Both the position numbers and the translations under genes were made by a program. From Sphingomonas beigongshangi (GTDB lineage Bacteria; Pseudomonadota; Alphaproteobacteria; Sphingomonadales; Sphingomonadaceae): DNA of 64,000 bases. Positions 9,501 to 17,707 of the stretch are shown here, piece after piece. The first letter of the stretch is position 1; each line of letters starts with the position of its first letter. The stretch lies in the NCBI RefSeq assembly GCF_016820445.1, contig NZ_JADHDT010000008.1, forward strand, positions 124,001-188,000, in the 5' to 3' direction. The notes beneath the pieces are model-generated. The model saw only the letters and a list, made by a program, of their open reading frames with translations, had not been told where the DNA came from and did no database searches.

Positions 9501-10070
9501 CTGCTGGGCGACGAACAGTCGGGCCATATCAAGGAGGTCGGCTACGAACTCTACCAGTCGATGCTGGAAGAGGCGATCATGGACGCCAAGGCCGGCGGCC
9601 TGGCGAGCGATCGCCCGCGCGACTTCTCGCCGCAGATCACCGTCGACGCGCCGATCCTGATCCCGGACGATTACGTCCCCGACCTCGACCTGCGCATGGG
9701 ACTGTACCGCCGCCTCAACGAGCTGGATTCGTCGCGCGAGATCGAGGCGTTCGCGGCGGAGATGATCGACCGGTTCGGCCCCCTGCCCGACGCCACCGAC
9801 AATCTGATCCGCGTCATCGAGATCAAGCTCAACGCCAAGAAGGCGTGCATCGCCAAGATGGACGTCGGCCCGCGCGGCGTGCTGGTCTCGTTCCACGACG
9901 ACAAGCCGCCCAACGTCCAGGGGCTGCTCGCCTATGTCGACCGGCTGAACGGCGTCGCCAAGCTGCGCCCCGACAGCAAGTTGGTGCTGCAACGCGCGTG
10001 GCCCGACGCCAAGGCGCGGCTGCACGGCGCGCTGCAGCTGTCGAAAGGGCTGGCCAAGGCCGCGGGATGA
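6591..10070 (+). CDS. mfd: Transcription-repair coupling factor Mfd
   Basis: Large translocase of 1159 residues that removes RNA polymerase stalled at lesions and recruits UvrA. The order is that of Mfd: UvrB-like N-terminal half (DCLPYDRASPTLRIMAERVAAL, GGIVDLFPSG), an RNA-polymerase-interacting CarD-like domain (LTPGDLVVHSDHGIGKYLGL), the RecG-like motor with Walker A GDVGFGKTE, DEEQ box IVDEEQRFGV and TATPIPRTLQMA, then a TRCF C-terminal domain. The start at 6591 (MPDLKTILSAKTP) is preferred; an in-frame ATG at 6543 exists but falls at the edge of the GC-rich repeat cluster and would add unconserved residues. Confidence 0.97.
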   Translation: MPDLKTILSAKTPLTLSGIPAGFQPAFLADLARAAAQKGARAVFVAADEGAMRAIAGTAAFFAPDLEVIGLPAWDCLPYDRASPTLRIMAERVAALHRLQRPVKAPQLLLTTANAATQRVLTPFRIRQLVARLAPGERIDRDKLAALLQANGYVRTDTVHDHGEYAVRGGIVDLFPSGEEQALRLDFFGDEIESVRTFDPGDQRTTGRVDGFTLLPASEALLDEESIKRFRSRYRDKFGATATGDPLYQAISDGRRLAGMEHWLPLFEDKLATLFDHLGADDVVVRDAGVAGAVEGRLESIADYYENRQRAEGAQPGSYRPLGSTALYLGEREWREALEARHVHTTTPFHEPESRTVLDFGVDGARDFAPERSSGANVYDAVVQHLGRLRKEGKKPVLASYSNGARERLGTLLKDHGLTGAKAAETWQEALGIADTGKSAGVALVVLPLDHGFTAPDVAVLTEQDMLGDRLVRRAKRKKSADAFLAELATLTPGDLVVHSDHGIGKYLGLTSIPVGQSPHDCVAVEYAGGDKLFVPVENLEVLSRYGSSEEATALDRLGGEAWQRRKSRMKERIREIAGELIKVAAERALRPGEIAEPDPSGYPSFVDRFPYDETDDQDRAIEDVLADLAAGKPMDRLIVGDVGFGKTEVALRAAFVAAMAGMQVAVICPTTLLARQHFNNFTQRFEGFPIEIGRLSRLVPAAEAKKTKEGLASGGIDIVVGTHALLAKGIEFKRLGLVIVDEEQRFGVTHKERLKALRADVHMLTLTATPIPRTLQMAMSGLRELSVIQTPPVDRLAVRTYVMPWDPVVLREALLREHYRGGQSFLVTPRIADLPDLEDYLRNEVPEVRYVIAHGQMSATEVEERMSAFYDRKFEVLISTTIIESGIDIASANTMIVNRADRFGLAQLYQLRGRVGRSKTRAYAYLVTPPERQMTDTAEKRLKVLSDLDSLGAGFQLASHDLDIRGAGNLLGDEQSGHIKEVGYELYQSMLEEAIMDAKAGGLASDRPRDFSPQITVDAPILIPDDYVPDLDLRMGLYRRLNELDSSREIEAFAAEMIDRFGPLPDATDNLIRVIEIKLNAKKACIAKMDVGPRGVLVSFHDDKPPNVQGLLAYVDRLNGVAKLRPDSKLVLQRAWPDAKARLHGALQLSKGLAKAAG

Positions 10071-10131
10071 GACGTCCCGCCCCGCTTCCACGGTGGACGC
10101 CCGCCGCCGCAGTCTCTATGCCGGGCGCCCG

Positions 10132-10383
10132 ATGAACCTGTTGCTGCTTCTTTCCGCGCTGCTGTCCGCCCTGACCGGGGTAGGATCGGCGGCGCGTGCG
10201 CCCGCCGCGGCGCAGGCGGTGAGCGCGCAGGTCACCGCCGCCGCGGCGCGCGTCGCGGCGGTGCGGGTCGCACAACGGCCGCAGGCGGCGATCGCCCGCC
10301 TGACTGACATCGCGGTCGCCCACCCCCTCCCCGCCCGATCGCTTGCGGTCGTGCGGCTGTACGCGAGCCGCCGGCGCGAATAG
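10132..10383 (+). CDS. Small exported peptide of unknown function, directly upstream of secA
   Basis: An 83-residue frame beginning at the ATG at 10132 with an unmistakable signal sequence ([20 protein letters not shown]) and an Ala/Arg/Val-rich remainder ending LYASRRRE. I do not recognise the family. It lies 61 bases after mfd and 115 bases before secA, on the same strand. In E. coli the equivalent place is occupied by secM, an exported arrest peptide that tunes secA translation, so a similar role is conceivable; no SecM-type arrest sequence is visible near its C-terminus. An RAP tripeptide occurs only at residues 22-24. It may simply be a small periplasmic protein. Confidence 0.6.
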   Translation: MNLLLLLSALLSALTGVGSAARAPAAAQAVSAQVTAAAARVAAVRVAQRPQAAIARLTDIAVAHPLPARSLAVVRLYASRRRE

Positions 10384-10498
10384 CGCCCCTGCATCGAACG
10401 TCCCGTGGCTTCGGCCGCCTGCGCCCACGACCCATGTCATCATCGGCCGCGCCGCCTGTCATCGCGTGCGCGCCGGCCTTCATCAGGACATCACGCTT

Positions 10499-13243
10499 AT
10501 GCTCGGCGGCCTCGCCAAATCCCTGTTCGGTTCGTCCAACGACCGGTACGTCAAGTCCCTGAACCCGATCATCGCCAAGATCGCCGCCTTCGAGCCGCAG
10601 CTGCAGGCGCTGTCGGACGAGGACCTCGCCGGCCAGACCGCCAAGTTCCGCGAGCAGCTCGCCAACGGCACGAAGCTCGACGACCTGCTGCCCGAAGCCT
10701 TCGCCACCGTGCGCGAGGCGGCGGTGCGCGTGCTCGGCATGCGCCATTTCGACGTACAGATGATCGGCGGCATCGTCCTCCATCGCGGCGAGATCGCCGA
10801 GATGCGCACCGGCGAGGGCAAGACGCTGGTCGCGACGCTCGCCACCTATCTCAATGCGCTGCCGGGCGACGGCGTCCATGTCATCACCGTCAACGACTAT
10901 CTCGCCAGCCGCGACGCGGAGTGGATGGGCCAGGTCTATCGCTTCCTGGGTCTGACGGTCGGTACGATCATCCCCAATCTGACCGACGAGCAGCGCCGCG
11001 CCGCTTACAACAGCGACATCACCTACGGAACGAACAACGAGTTCGGCTTCGATTATCTGCGCGACAACATGAAGTACGAGCGCTCGTCGATGGTGCAGCG
11101 CGCCTTCAGCATGGCGATCGTCGACGAGGTCGATTCGGTGCTGATCGACGAGGCGCGCACGCCGCTGATCATCTCCGGCCCGACCGACGACAAGTCGGAA
11201 CTGTACATGGGCGTCGACGCGATCGTGAAGCAGCTGAGCGCCGACGATTACGAGAAGGACGAGAAGCAGAAGTCGATCATCCTGACCGAGGACGGCACCG
11301 AGAAGGCCGAGCGGCTCCTGGAGGCGGCGGGCCTGCTACAGGGCGCCAACCTCTACGACTTCGAGAATACGCAGGTGGTCCATCACCTCAACCAGGCGCT
11401 GCGCGCGAACATGATGTTCAAGCGCGACACCGATTATATCGTCAAGGACGGCAAGGTCGTCATCATCGACGAATTCACCGGCCGCATGATGGACGGGCGC
11501 CGCTGGTCCGACGGCCTGCACCAGGCAGTCGAGGCGAAGGAGGGCGTCACGATCGAGCCCGAGAACCAGACGATGGCCTCGATCACCTTCCAGAACTATT
11601 TCCGCATGTATCCCAAGCTCGCCGGCATGACCGGTACCGCGGCGACGGAAGCGGCCGAATTCTACGACATCTACAAGATGAACGTCGTCACCATCCCGAC
11701 CAACGTGCCCGTCCAGCGCGTCGACGAGGAGGACGAATTCTACAAGGACACCAACGACAAGTTCCGCGCGATCGCCAAGAAGATCCGGGAACATGCCGCC
11801 AAGGGCCAGCCGGTACTGGTCGGCACGGTGTCGATCGAGAAGTCCGAGCTGCTGAGCGAATTCCTCGTGCAGGAGGGCGTCGACCACAAGGTGCTCAACG
11901 CGCGCTACCACGAGATGGAGGCGCATATCGTCGCGCAGGCCGGTCGCAAGTCGGCGGTGACGATCGCGACCAACATGGCCGGCCGCGGCACCGACATCAA
12001 ATTGGGCGGCAACCTCGAATTCCGGATGCTCGACGAGCATCCCGACCTGGTCGAGGGTACGCCCGAATATGAGGCGGCGGCGGCGCGCATCCGAGAGGAG
12101 ATCGAGGTCGAGAAGCAGGAAGTGCTCGCGGCGGGCGGCCTGTTCGTGCTCGGCACCGAGCGGCACGAGAGCCGGCGCATCGACAACCAGCTGCGCGGCC
12201 GTTCTGGCCGCCAGGGCGACCCCGGCCTGTCGCGCTTCTACCTCAGCCTCGACGACGACCTGCTGCGCATCTTCGGCCCCGACACATTGTTCGCGCGCAT
12301 GATGCGGTCGAATATCGAGGACGGCGAGGCAATCGGGTCGAAGTGGCTGACCAAGGCGATCGAGACCGCGCAGAAGAAGGTCGAGGCGCGCAACTACGAC
12401 ATCCGCAAGCAGGTCGTCGAATATGACGATGTGATGAACGACCAGCGCAAGGTCATCTACGAGCAGCGCGCCGACATCATGGATGCCGAGACGGTCGGTG
12501 ACGTCGTCAGCGACATGCGCGCGGAGACGGTCAACGTGATCGTCGGCGAGGCCTGCCCGGTCGGTTCCTATCCGGAACAATGGGACGTCGCCGGCATGAA
12601 GACGCGGCTGGTCGAGACGCTGAACCTCGACATGCCCGTGGAAGACTGGCTGACGGAAGACGCGATCGATCCGGAGATCGTCGAGGAGCGCGTGCGCGAG
12701 GCGGCCGATGCGATGGTTGCGCAAAAGGCCGCGCAGCTCGAGCCGGAGACGTGGCAGCAGGTCGAGAAATCGATCCTGCTCCAGAATCTGGATCATCATT
12801 GGAAGGAGCATCTGGCGACGCTCGACGCGCTGCGCCAGGTCGTCCATCTGCGCGCCTATGCGCAGAAGACGCCGATCAACGAGTACAAGCAGGAGGCGTT
12901 CAGCCTGTTCCAGCGGATGCTCGACGCGATCCGCGAGGACGTCAGCCGCACGATCGCCTATGCCGAGTTCCAGATCCAGGCGCCGCCGCCGCTGCCGGAG
13001 CTGCCCGATTTCATCACGACGCACTTCGACCCGTTCACCGGCGAGGACAATTCGGCGGACATCGACGCCGCCACGCTGGGCCGCGTCATGCCGCAGTTGC
13101 CGCCGATGCAGATGGTGCAGCCCGAGGCGCCGGACCTGGGCGACGATCCGGCCGGCTGGGAAGGCCGCGTCAATCGCAACGCTCCCTGTCCGTGCGGATC
13201 GGGCCGCAAGTACAAGCATTGCCATGGCGCGGTAACCGCCTGA
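10499..13243 (+). CDS. secA: Preprotein translocase ATPase SecA
   Basis: Motor of the Sec export channel, 914 residues. It shows the nucleotide-binding fold with Walker [14 protein letters not shown], the [19 protein letters not shown] segment, the preprotein-crosslinking region, second ATPase lobe ([28 protein letters not shown]) and the helical wing and scaffold domains ([25 protein letters not shown]). The extreme C-terminus has the SEC-C zinc motif [13 protein letters not shown], which binds SecB and phospholipid. The ATG at 10499 gives [16 protein letters not shown], matching the conserved N-terminus; the frame is open further upstream but overlaps the small exported ORF region. Confidence 0.98.
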   Translation: MLGGLAKSLFGSSNDRYVKSLNPIIAKIAAFEPQLQALSDEDLAGQTAKFREQLANGTKLDDLLPEAFATVREAAVRVLGMRHFDVQMIGGIVLHRGEIAEMRTGEGKTLVATLATYLNALPGDGVHVITVNDYLASRDAEWMGQVYRFLGLTVGTIIPNLTDEQRRAAYNSDITYGTNNEFGFDYLRDNMKYERSSMVQRAFSMAIVDEVDSVLIDEARTPLIISGPTDDKSELYMGVDAIVKQLSADDYEKDEKQKSIILTEDGTEKAERLLEAAGLLQGANLYDFENTQVVHHLNQALRANMMFKRDTDYIVKDGKVVIIDEFTGRMMDGRRWSDGLHQAVEAKEGVTIEPENQTMASITFQNYFRMYPKLAGMTGTAATEAAEFYDIYKMNVVTIPTNVPVQRVDEEDEFYKDTNDKFRAIAKKIREHAAKGQPVLVGTVSIEKSELLSEFLVQEGVDHKVLNARYHEMEAHIVAQAGRKSAVTIATNMAGRGTDIKLGGNLEFRMLDEHPDLVEGTPEYEAAAARIREEIEVEKQEVLAAGGLFVLGTERHESRRIDNQLRGRSGRQGDPGLSRFYLSLDDDLLRIFGPDTLFARMMRSNIEDGEAIGSKWLTKAIETAQKKVEARNYDIRKQVVEYDDVMNDQRKVIYEQRADIMDAETVGDVVSDMRAETVNVIVGEACPVGSYPEQWDVAGMKTRLVETLNLDMPVEDWLTEDAIDPEIVEERVREAADAMVAQKAAQLEPETWQQVEKSILLQNLDHHWKEHLATLDALRQVVHLRAYAQKTPINEYKQEAFSLFQRMLDAIREDVSRTIAYAEFQIQAPPPLPELPDFITTHFDPFTGEDNSADIDAATLGRVMPQLPPMQMVQPEAPDLGDDPAGWEGRVNRNAPCPCGSGRKYKHCHGAVTA

Positions 13244-13259
13244 AGCGAAGTGGCGCTAG

Positions 13260-13283
13260 CCGCGCCCGTTGGGACGGGCGCGG
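13260..13283 (+). terminator. Stem-loop just after secA
   Basis: A perfect 10-bp stem (CCGCGCCCGT with ACGGGCGCGG) and TGGG loop begins 17 bases after the secA stop. No T-run follows, so it may act as an mRNA end-stabiliser or a weak terminator. Confidence 0.45.
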
Positions 13284-13390
13284 GCCGCGAGAGCGACGCC
13301 GCGGCACCGCTGCCGGGGTCCATGTCCGCGCACTGCACCCATCTGGTGTGCGATCCGGCGAGGGGATGGATCGGTGCAGGGCGGGGCCAA

Positions 13391-13432
13391 TGAAAAGGGG
13401 CCGGTCGCGCGATCCGCGACCGGCCCCACTTT
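13391..13432. terminator. Bidirectional-looking terminator between secA and the lipoprotein gene
   Basis: A perfect 13-bp inverted repeat (GGGGCCGGTCGCG at 13397-13409, complement at 13415-13427) encloses a 5-base loop. On the minus strand the hairpin is followed by TTTTCATT, a fair intrinsic terminator for the lipoprotein gene that ends at 13461; on the plus strand ACTTT follows. The site lies between two convergent genes. Confidence 0.75.
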
Positions 13433-13460
13433 GCGTCCGGCGTCGGCCCGCCGCGCCGCG

Positions 13461-14045
13461 TCAGTTCGCCTTGGGCAGCACCACGCTCGGCCCGATCGTG
13501 TCGACGACCGAGCGGGCGTTGAACGCGCGCAGATTGTCGCGCGGGATCGGCCCGTGGCGCATGACGATTTCCGCGGTCGCCTCGTACCGGTCGATCTGGC
13601 GGATATCGAACCCATTGTCCCAGGGGCCGAAGCCACCGAACCACGGGTCCCAAGTGCGCCAGCCGAAGCCGCGGCCGTAATAGCGCCACGCCGGGCCCCA
13701 ATAACCGCCGAATCCACCGAAGCCGCCGATCCCCGGCGTCGTATAGACCTGCGACTGGCGATCGGTGTCGCGGTTGGCCATGACGAAATAGTCGAAGCCG
13801 TTCTGCAGCGTCAGTTCGGCGGCGCGAAACAGCAGGTAGCGTTCGACCGTGTCGCGCGACGTGACGCTGTTGCCGGCGAAGCTGACGATGAAGCGATCCG
13901 GCTCGATCCGCCGTTCGCTGTAACCCGTCCGATTGAAGCCCTGGCCCGTGGCGGGCCGGTATGTGGTCTCGGTCGCGCAACCCGCGACCATCAGCGTGCT
14001 CGCGGCCATCGCCGCGATCATCGCCTTACGGCCAAGATGCATCAT
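13461..14045 (-). CDS. CC0125/CC1285-family lipoprotein
   Basis: A lipoprotein of about 194 residues. The N-terminus has a signal peptide with lipobox LMVAGC (MIAAMAASTLMVAGCATET). The mature part has the pattern RIEPDRFIVSFAGNSVTSRDTVERYLLFRAAELTLQNG-like seen in alphaproteobacterial CC0125/CC1285 lipoproteins, then a Gly/Trp/Tyr-rich stretch (GGFGGFGGYWGPAWRYYG). The function is unknown; the acylated Cys suggests an inner- or outer-membrane anchor facing the periplasm. Start choice is uncertain between 14054 and the ATGATG pair at 14045/14042; 14045 has GGAG about ten bases upstream. A strong terminator follows the gene. Confidence 0.8.
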   Translation of the reverse strand: MMHLGRKAMIAAMAASTLMVAGCATETTYRPATGQGFNRTGYSERRIEPDRFIVSFAGNSVTSRDTVERYLLFRAAELTLQNGFDYFVMANRDTDRQSQVYTTPGIGGFGGFGGYWGPAWRYYGRGFGWRTWDPWFGGFGPWDNGFDIRQIDRYEATAEIVMRHGPIPRDNLRAFNARSVVDTIGPSVVLPKAN

Positions 14046-14158
14046 GTTTCCCATACTCCATTCGCGCGCGGGTGCGGCGAACCCGCCGTTCTTACGCTAT
14101 GCGAGTCGAACGAGCGATGAACGACTTGGCTCCATCATGGCACGCTCCATCGCCGCGT

Positions 14159-14575
14159 TCAGGCGCCGATCAGGTGCAGTGCGAGGCTGCGGCGGTGCGG
14201 CCGGCGACGATGTTCGAAGAGATAGATCCCCTGCCACGTGCCGAGCGCGAGCGCGCCGTCGATCAGCGGAATGGTCAGCTGCACGCCGGTCAGCGCGGTG
14301 CGCAGATGGGCCGGCATGTCGTCTGGTCCCTCGTCGTCATGCTCGTAGGCCGCGTCCTCTGGCGCGATCCGCTCGAAATAGGCCTCCATGTCGCGGCGCA
14401 CGGCCGGCGCGGCATTCTCCTGGATCACCAGCGACGCGGAGGTGTGACGGCAGAAGATCGTGAGCAGGCCGTCGGCGAGGCCTTGCTCCGCCACCCAGCC
14501 CGCAACGCGCTCGGTGATCTCGAGCAGCCCCTTGCCGCGCGTGTCGATGGCCAGCATGCCCAGCGCCTGCCGCAT
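14159..14575 (-). CDS. yjbQ: YjbQ-family protein (UPF0047, secondary thiamine-phosphate synthase type)
   Basis: Protein of 138 residues, the exact size of E. coli YjbQ. It carries the conserved segments GLLTIFCRHTSASLVIQENA, DDEGPDDMPAHLR and GTWQGIYLFEHR; the His/Glu/Asp residues of these form a metal-like site in family structures. Members show weak thiamine-phosphate synthase activity, but the physiological role is not settled. The start at 14575 is favoured over a longer frame because AAGGGAAG lies just ahead and the family begins here. It diverges from a small membrane protein gene. Confidence 0.9.
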   Translation of the reverse strand: MRQALGMLAIDTRGKGLLEITERVAGWVAEQGLADGLLTIFCRHTSASLVIQENAAPAVRRDMEAYFERIAPEDAAYEHDDEGPDDMPAHLRTALTGVQLTIPLIDGALALGTWQGIYLFEHRRRPHRRSLALHLIGA

Positions 14576-14708
14576 TCGCTTCCCTTTCGATGTTGACAAC
14601 CCAGCATGTGGGGCGGGCATGCGCACGCGGCAAGCAACCGCTCGCCGACGTCACCAAAGCTACCGCCGGACGTTAAGGCTGGTCGATAACATATTGAGAG
14701 ATCAACCG

Positions 14709-14831
14709 ATGGCCGACGAGGACCCCTTCCGGAACAAGCCGCAGCGGCAGGCGATCCCGCGCATGCTCGTCTTCCTGGCCGTGCTGGTCGTGCTCGCGGT
14801 GGCGATCGCGATCGGTTTCGAGCGAAGCTAG
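14709..14831 (+). CDS. Small single-pass membrane protein (40 aa)
   Basis: A 40-residue frame, MADEDPFRNKPQRQAIPRML followed by a continuous hydrophobic helix of about 18 residues and a short FERS end. A GAGAGA element lies about eight bases before the ATG. The polar, charged N-terminus followed by one transmembrane helix is typical of bacterial microproteins. No family was recognised. It stands alone between yjbQ and a small minus-strand gene, with a hairpin about 70 bases downstream (14901-14924). Confidence 0.5.
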   Translation: MADEDPFRNKPQRQAIPRMLVFLAVLVVLAVAIAIGFERS

Positions 14832-15018
14832 GGCGTGATCCGTGCGTCGATAGCGGCGGCGGCCCCGCGCAGCCACACCGAACGCTGTGTTGCGAGGGTT
14901 AGCCCCCGTTTGGAAACGGGCTCTCGCGCAATCGGGCCTGCCTTTTCGCCTCGGTTCCGATGCAGTCGGCACGGGCGCACCACGCCGTTTCGATCCTGGC
15001 GACGGCCGACGCTGTCGA

Positions 15019-15225
15019 TCAGTGCGCGACGAGGGCGGCGATCTCCGTTGCATTGAGCGTGCGCCGCGCATTCGGCTCCGGGCCCTCGAGCACCAGATAG
15101 GCGTGGGCACGCGTGACGTCATCGAGCCGCCGCCAGAGGTCCAGGCATTCGCCGACCGATGCCCGCAACGGACGATGCAGCGAGGCGACGAGTTGTGCGG
15201 CGGTCGCACGATGCATGAGGTCCAC
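15019..15225 (-). CDS. Small hypothetical protein
   Basis: A frame of 68 codons from a GTG at 15225 (AGGA about nine bases upstream) or 65 from the ATG at 15216. The product is soluble and mostly helical (HRATAAQLVASLHRPLRASV, LWRRLDDVTRAHAYLVLEG). No motif or family was recognised. Support comes from protein-like composition and a plausible start only. It lies in a region of small, spaced genes. Confidence 0.4.
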   Translation of the reverse strand: MDLMHRATAAQLVASLHRPLRASVGECLDLWRRLDDVTRAHAYLVLEGPEPNARRTLNATEIAALVAH

Positions 15226-15385
15226 GGGCGACGATCCTGTACAAACGAAGCGGCATGCCATTGCGCGGCATGCTCGCGTCGCCCCTACCCTAATCGCGCG
15301 CCATTTCCGATGCGTTAAACGTGATCAATATGTGAAGGTTCGGTGCAGTCGCGCCATGCGGCGATGCCCACACCCCTCGGCTGGC

Positions 15386-15502
15386 TCAGCCCGGCAGCGA
15401 GTCCTCCGCGTCCACCGAAGGCTTGCTCGTGACCGCGAGCAGGACGGGCACCGCGAGCACTGCCGCGGCCATCGCGCCGATCGCCAATTCCAGGTAGATC
15501 AT
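15386..15502 (-). CDS. Small membrane protein (38 aa)
   Basis: A 38-residue frame with an N-terminal hydrophobic helix (MIYLELAIGAMAAAVLAVPV and onward) and a polar tail ending DAEDSLPG. A very good ribosome binding site, GGGAGAGG, lies six bases before the ATG at 15502, which is the main argument that it is real. The function is unknown. It is isolated, with the tRNA-Asn gene about 130 bases upstream on the same strand. Confidence 0.55.
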   Translation of the reverse strand: MIYLELAIGAMAAAVLAVPVLLAVTSKPSVDAEDSLPG

Positions 15503-15630
15503 GTGAAGCCTCTCCCGCGGGCGCGTTGTGCGCCTCGCCAGCGGCCATGATGTCGCGTCGCGAAAGGCTTGGCAACCGCTAATCGGGAAGGACACAGTGA
15601 CGGCAGGTCAGCTTCGCAAGGGCGAAGCGA

Positions 15631-15705
15631 TGGCTCCCTGAGTTGGATTCGAACCAACGGCCGCTCGATTAACAGTCGAGAGCTCTACCGCTGAGCTATC
15701 AGGGA
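15631..15705 (-). tRNA. tRNA-Asn (GTT)
   Basis: The minus strand folds as a complete tRNA of 75 bases: acceptor TCCCTGA pairing with TCAGGGA, D-arm AGCTCAGCGGTAGAGCT, anticodon arm CTCGA-CTGTTAA-TCGAG with anticodon GTT (plus-strand 15671-15673), T-arm GTTGG-TTCGAAT-CCAAC, discriminator G and an encoded CCA. Confidence 0.97.
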
Positions 15706-15731
15706 CCGTTACCGTCGCTGTGTGGAGGGGG

Positions 15732-15759
15732 TCTATAAACGGCAATTCGGATCGCGCAA
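15732..15759 (-). promoter_or_regulatory. Candidate sigma-70-type promoter of tRNA-Asn
   Basis: On the minus strand TTGCGC (15759-15754) and TATAGA (15737-15732) are separated by 16 bases, and the -10 element ends about 27 bases before the tRNA. Spacing and position fit a housekeeping promoter; the call is by eye. Confidence 0.5.
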
Positions 15760-15833
15760 CCCCGTTTTCGCGGGTTTTCCACAATGGCGTGTCGGAGGCG
15801 TTCCACCTGCCCTGCGCGGCCCGGCGGCGCGGG

Positions 15834-16613
15834 TCAGGCGATGAACTGTTCCATGGTGATGCGATCGTCCAGCGCATGTTCGGGATCGAACAGCAACGTC
15901 AGCTCGCGCGCGCGATCCATGCCGATCGCCACCTCTGCGACGTCGCGGAACTCGCGCTGGTCGGCGACCGCCGACACGGGTCGCTTGCCGGGGTCGAGGA
16001 CGCGGATCGAGATCCGCGCCTTGTCGGGCAGGATCGCGCCACGCCAGCGCCGCGGGCGGAACGGGCTGATCGGCGTCAGCGCGAGCATGTTCGAGCCAAG
16101 CGGCAGGATCGGCCCCTGCGCGGACAGGTTGTAGGCGGTCGACCCCGCGGGGGTGGCCACCAATATGCCGTCGCAGGCGAGCTCGTCGAGCACGATCCGG
16201 TCGTTGACCGTCACTTCCAGCTTGGCGGTCTGCCGCGTCTCGCGCAGCAGCGACACCTCGTTGATCGCCGGCGCCTGATGCACGCGGCCGTCCATGCCGG
16301 TGACGGTGGCGCTGAGCGGCGTCACCTTGAACGGCTTGGCGCGGGCGAGCCGTTCGCCGAGGTCGAAGCGCCGCCATTCGTTCATCAGGAACCCGACCGT
16401 GCCCAGGTTCATCCCGAACACGGGTACCGCCGGGCGACGCTGATCGAGCTGCGCGTGGAGCGTCTGGAGGAGGAAACCGTCGCCGCCCAGGGCGATGATG
16501 ACATCCGCCTCGGCCGGATCGACCCAGTCGGCGGCATCCGCCAGTTCGGCGGCGGCGGCCTGCGCGGGTGCGGTGGGCGAGGCGACGAGCGCGCGCCGTT
16601 CGAAGGCGTTCAT
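15834..16613 (-). CDS. nadK: NAD kinase
   Basis: ATP-dependent NAD kinase, the source of NADP, 259 residues. The family marks are the GGDG loop (VIIALGGDGFLLQTLH), NLGTVGFLMNE, and the nicotinamide-site motif DGILVATPAGSTAYNLSAQGPI. The short form without an N-terminal extension is typical of alphaproteobacteria. The ATG at 16613 overlaps the stop of moaA by four bases (ATGA), so translation is probably coupled to moaA. A longer frame extends inside moaA but lacks homology. No other cofactor gene is nearby. Confidence 0.95.
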   Translation of the reverse strand: MNAFERRALVASPTAPAQAAAAELADAADWVDPAEADVIIALGGDGFLLQTLHAQLDQRRPAVPVFGMNLGTVGFLMNEWRRFDLGERLARAKPFKVTPLSATVTGMDGRVHQAPAINEVSLLRETRQTAKLEVTVNDRIVLDELACDGILVATPAGSTAYNLSAQGPILPLGSNMLALTPISPFRPRRWRGAILPDKARISIRVLDPGKRPVSAVADQREFRDVAEVAIGMDRARELTLLFDPEHALDDRITMEQFIA

Positions 16614-17629
16614 CCGCCTGTGACGCTCATGTGCCGCGTCGTCGCGGGCGCGGCGCCTGCGCCGATGGTGAAGTCGTGCCGCGCGGGCTTGCGCATCAGC
16701 CCCTGATCGATCGCCGCGTCCAGGCCCGGTATGCCGCCGTCGCGGAGCGCCGCCTTTAGATCGACGCGATCCTCGTGACCCAGGCACATGTACAACGTAC
16801 CTTCGGTGGTCAGCCGCACGCGGTTGCAGCCGTCGCAGAAATTGGCGGTCAGCGGAGAGATCAGGCCGAGCCGCGTCGCACTCTCGCCGACGCGCCAGTA
16901 GCGCGCCGGACCGCCCGTGCGATGCGGGTCGCGGGCCAGAGGGAAGCGCGCGGCCAGCGCCTCGAAGACACGCGTCAGCGGCACGAACCGGTCGACGCGA
17001 TCCTCGTCGATCGCGCCGAGCGGCATCGTCTCGATCAGCGACAGGTCATGCCCTTCGTCGACGCACCATTGCAGCATGGTGCCGATCTCGTCCTCGTTGA
17101 GCCCGGCGAGCGCGACCATGTTGATCTTGATCGCGAGCCCGGCCGCCTTCGCCGCCGCGATGCCACCGAGCACCTGGCCGAGGTCGCCATGCCGGGTGAT
17201 GAAGCGGAACCGGTCGGCATCGAGGCTGTCGAGACTGACGTTGATGCGCCGGATGCCCGCCGCGACCATCTCGTCCGCATATTGGGCCAGCCGCGTCCCG
17301 TTGGTCGTCATCGTCAGCTCGTCGAGGCCCTGGCCGACATGACGGCCGAGGCGGCGCACCAGATCGCCGACGTCGCGCCGCACCAGCGGCTCCCCGCCCG
17401 ACAGGCGGATCTTCGTCACGCCGCGCGCCATGAAGCGTTCCGCGATGATCGCGATCTCGTCGAGGCTGAGCAGCTTTGCCCGCGGCAGGAACGTCATCTG
17501 CTCCGCCATGCAATAGCGGCAGCGCAGGTCGCAGCGGTCGGTGACCGAGATGCGCAGATACCGGATCGCCCGGCCATGCGCATCGACCAGCCGCTGATCG
17601 GGAAAAGGTGGAGCGGAGGCCATGGTCAT
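16610..17629 (-). CDS. moaA: GTP 3',8-cyclase MoaA (molybdenum cofactor synthesis)
   Basis: Radical-SAM enzyme catalysing, with MoaC, the first step of molybdopterin synthesis. The radical-SAM cluster motif is C33-x3-C37-x2-C40 (TDRCDLRCRYC). A second cluster site for GTP binding is C265, C268 and C282 (FCDGCNRVRLTTEGTLYMCLG). The protein ends with the double glycine needed by MoaA (MSVTGG). Length 339 is standard. Two in-frame ATGs (17629, 17623) are possible starts. The other moa genes are not in the window; moaA is coupled to nadK instead. Confidence 0.97.
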   Translation of the reverse strand: MTMASAPPFPDQRLVDAHGRAIRYLRISVTDRCDLRCRYCMAEQMTFLPRAKLLSLDEIAIIAERFMARGVTKIRLSGGEPLVRRDVGDLVRRLGRHVGQGLDELTMTTNGTRLAQYADEMVAAGIRRINVSLDSLDADRFRFITRHGDLGQVLGGIAAAKAAGLAIKINMVALAGLNEDEIGTMLQWCVDEGHDLSLIETMPLGAIDEDRVDRFVPLTRVFEALAARFPLARDPHRTGGPARYWRVGESATRLGLISPLTANFCDGCNRVRLTTEGTLYMCLGHEDRVDLKAALRDGGIPGLDAAIDQGLMRKPARHDFTIGAGAAPATTRHMSVTGG

Positions 17630-17707
17630 CGAGCTAGGACGTCAACCCGGCGCGGACAAGTCCGTTCCACATTGCCCGAAACGGTCGCACCGCCTAGTCG
17701 TGGCACG

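Noticed and set aside
8052..10091. A 679-codon minus-strand frame opposite mfd
   Set aside because: Low-complexity Arg/Asp/His composition without motifs; antisense shadow of mfd.
10195..10206. RAP tripeptide in the small pre-secA protein as an arrest motif
   Set aside because: It falls right after the signal sequence at residues 22-24, too early for export-sensing arrest, and is followed by Ala rather than Pro or Gly.
14901..14924. Hairpin AGCCCCCGTTTGGAAACGGGCT as a terminator
   Set aside because: The stem has a two-base bulge and no T-run follows; kept only as a note, not as a separate feature.
15631..15705. tRNA-Asn as an integration site of a genomic island
   Set aside because: No integrase, no duplicated tRNA end and ordinary core genes on both sides.
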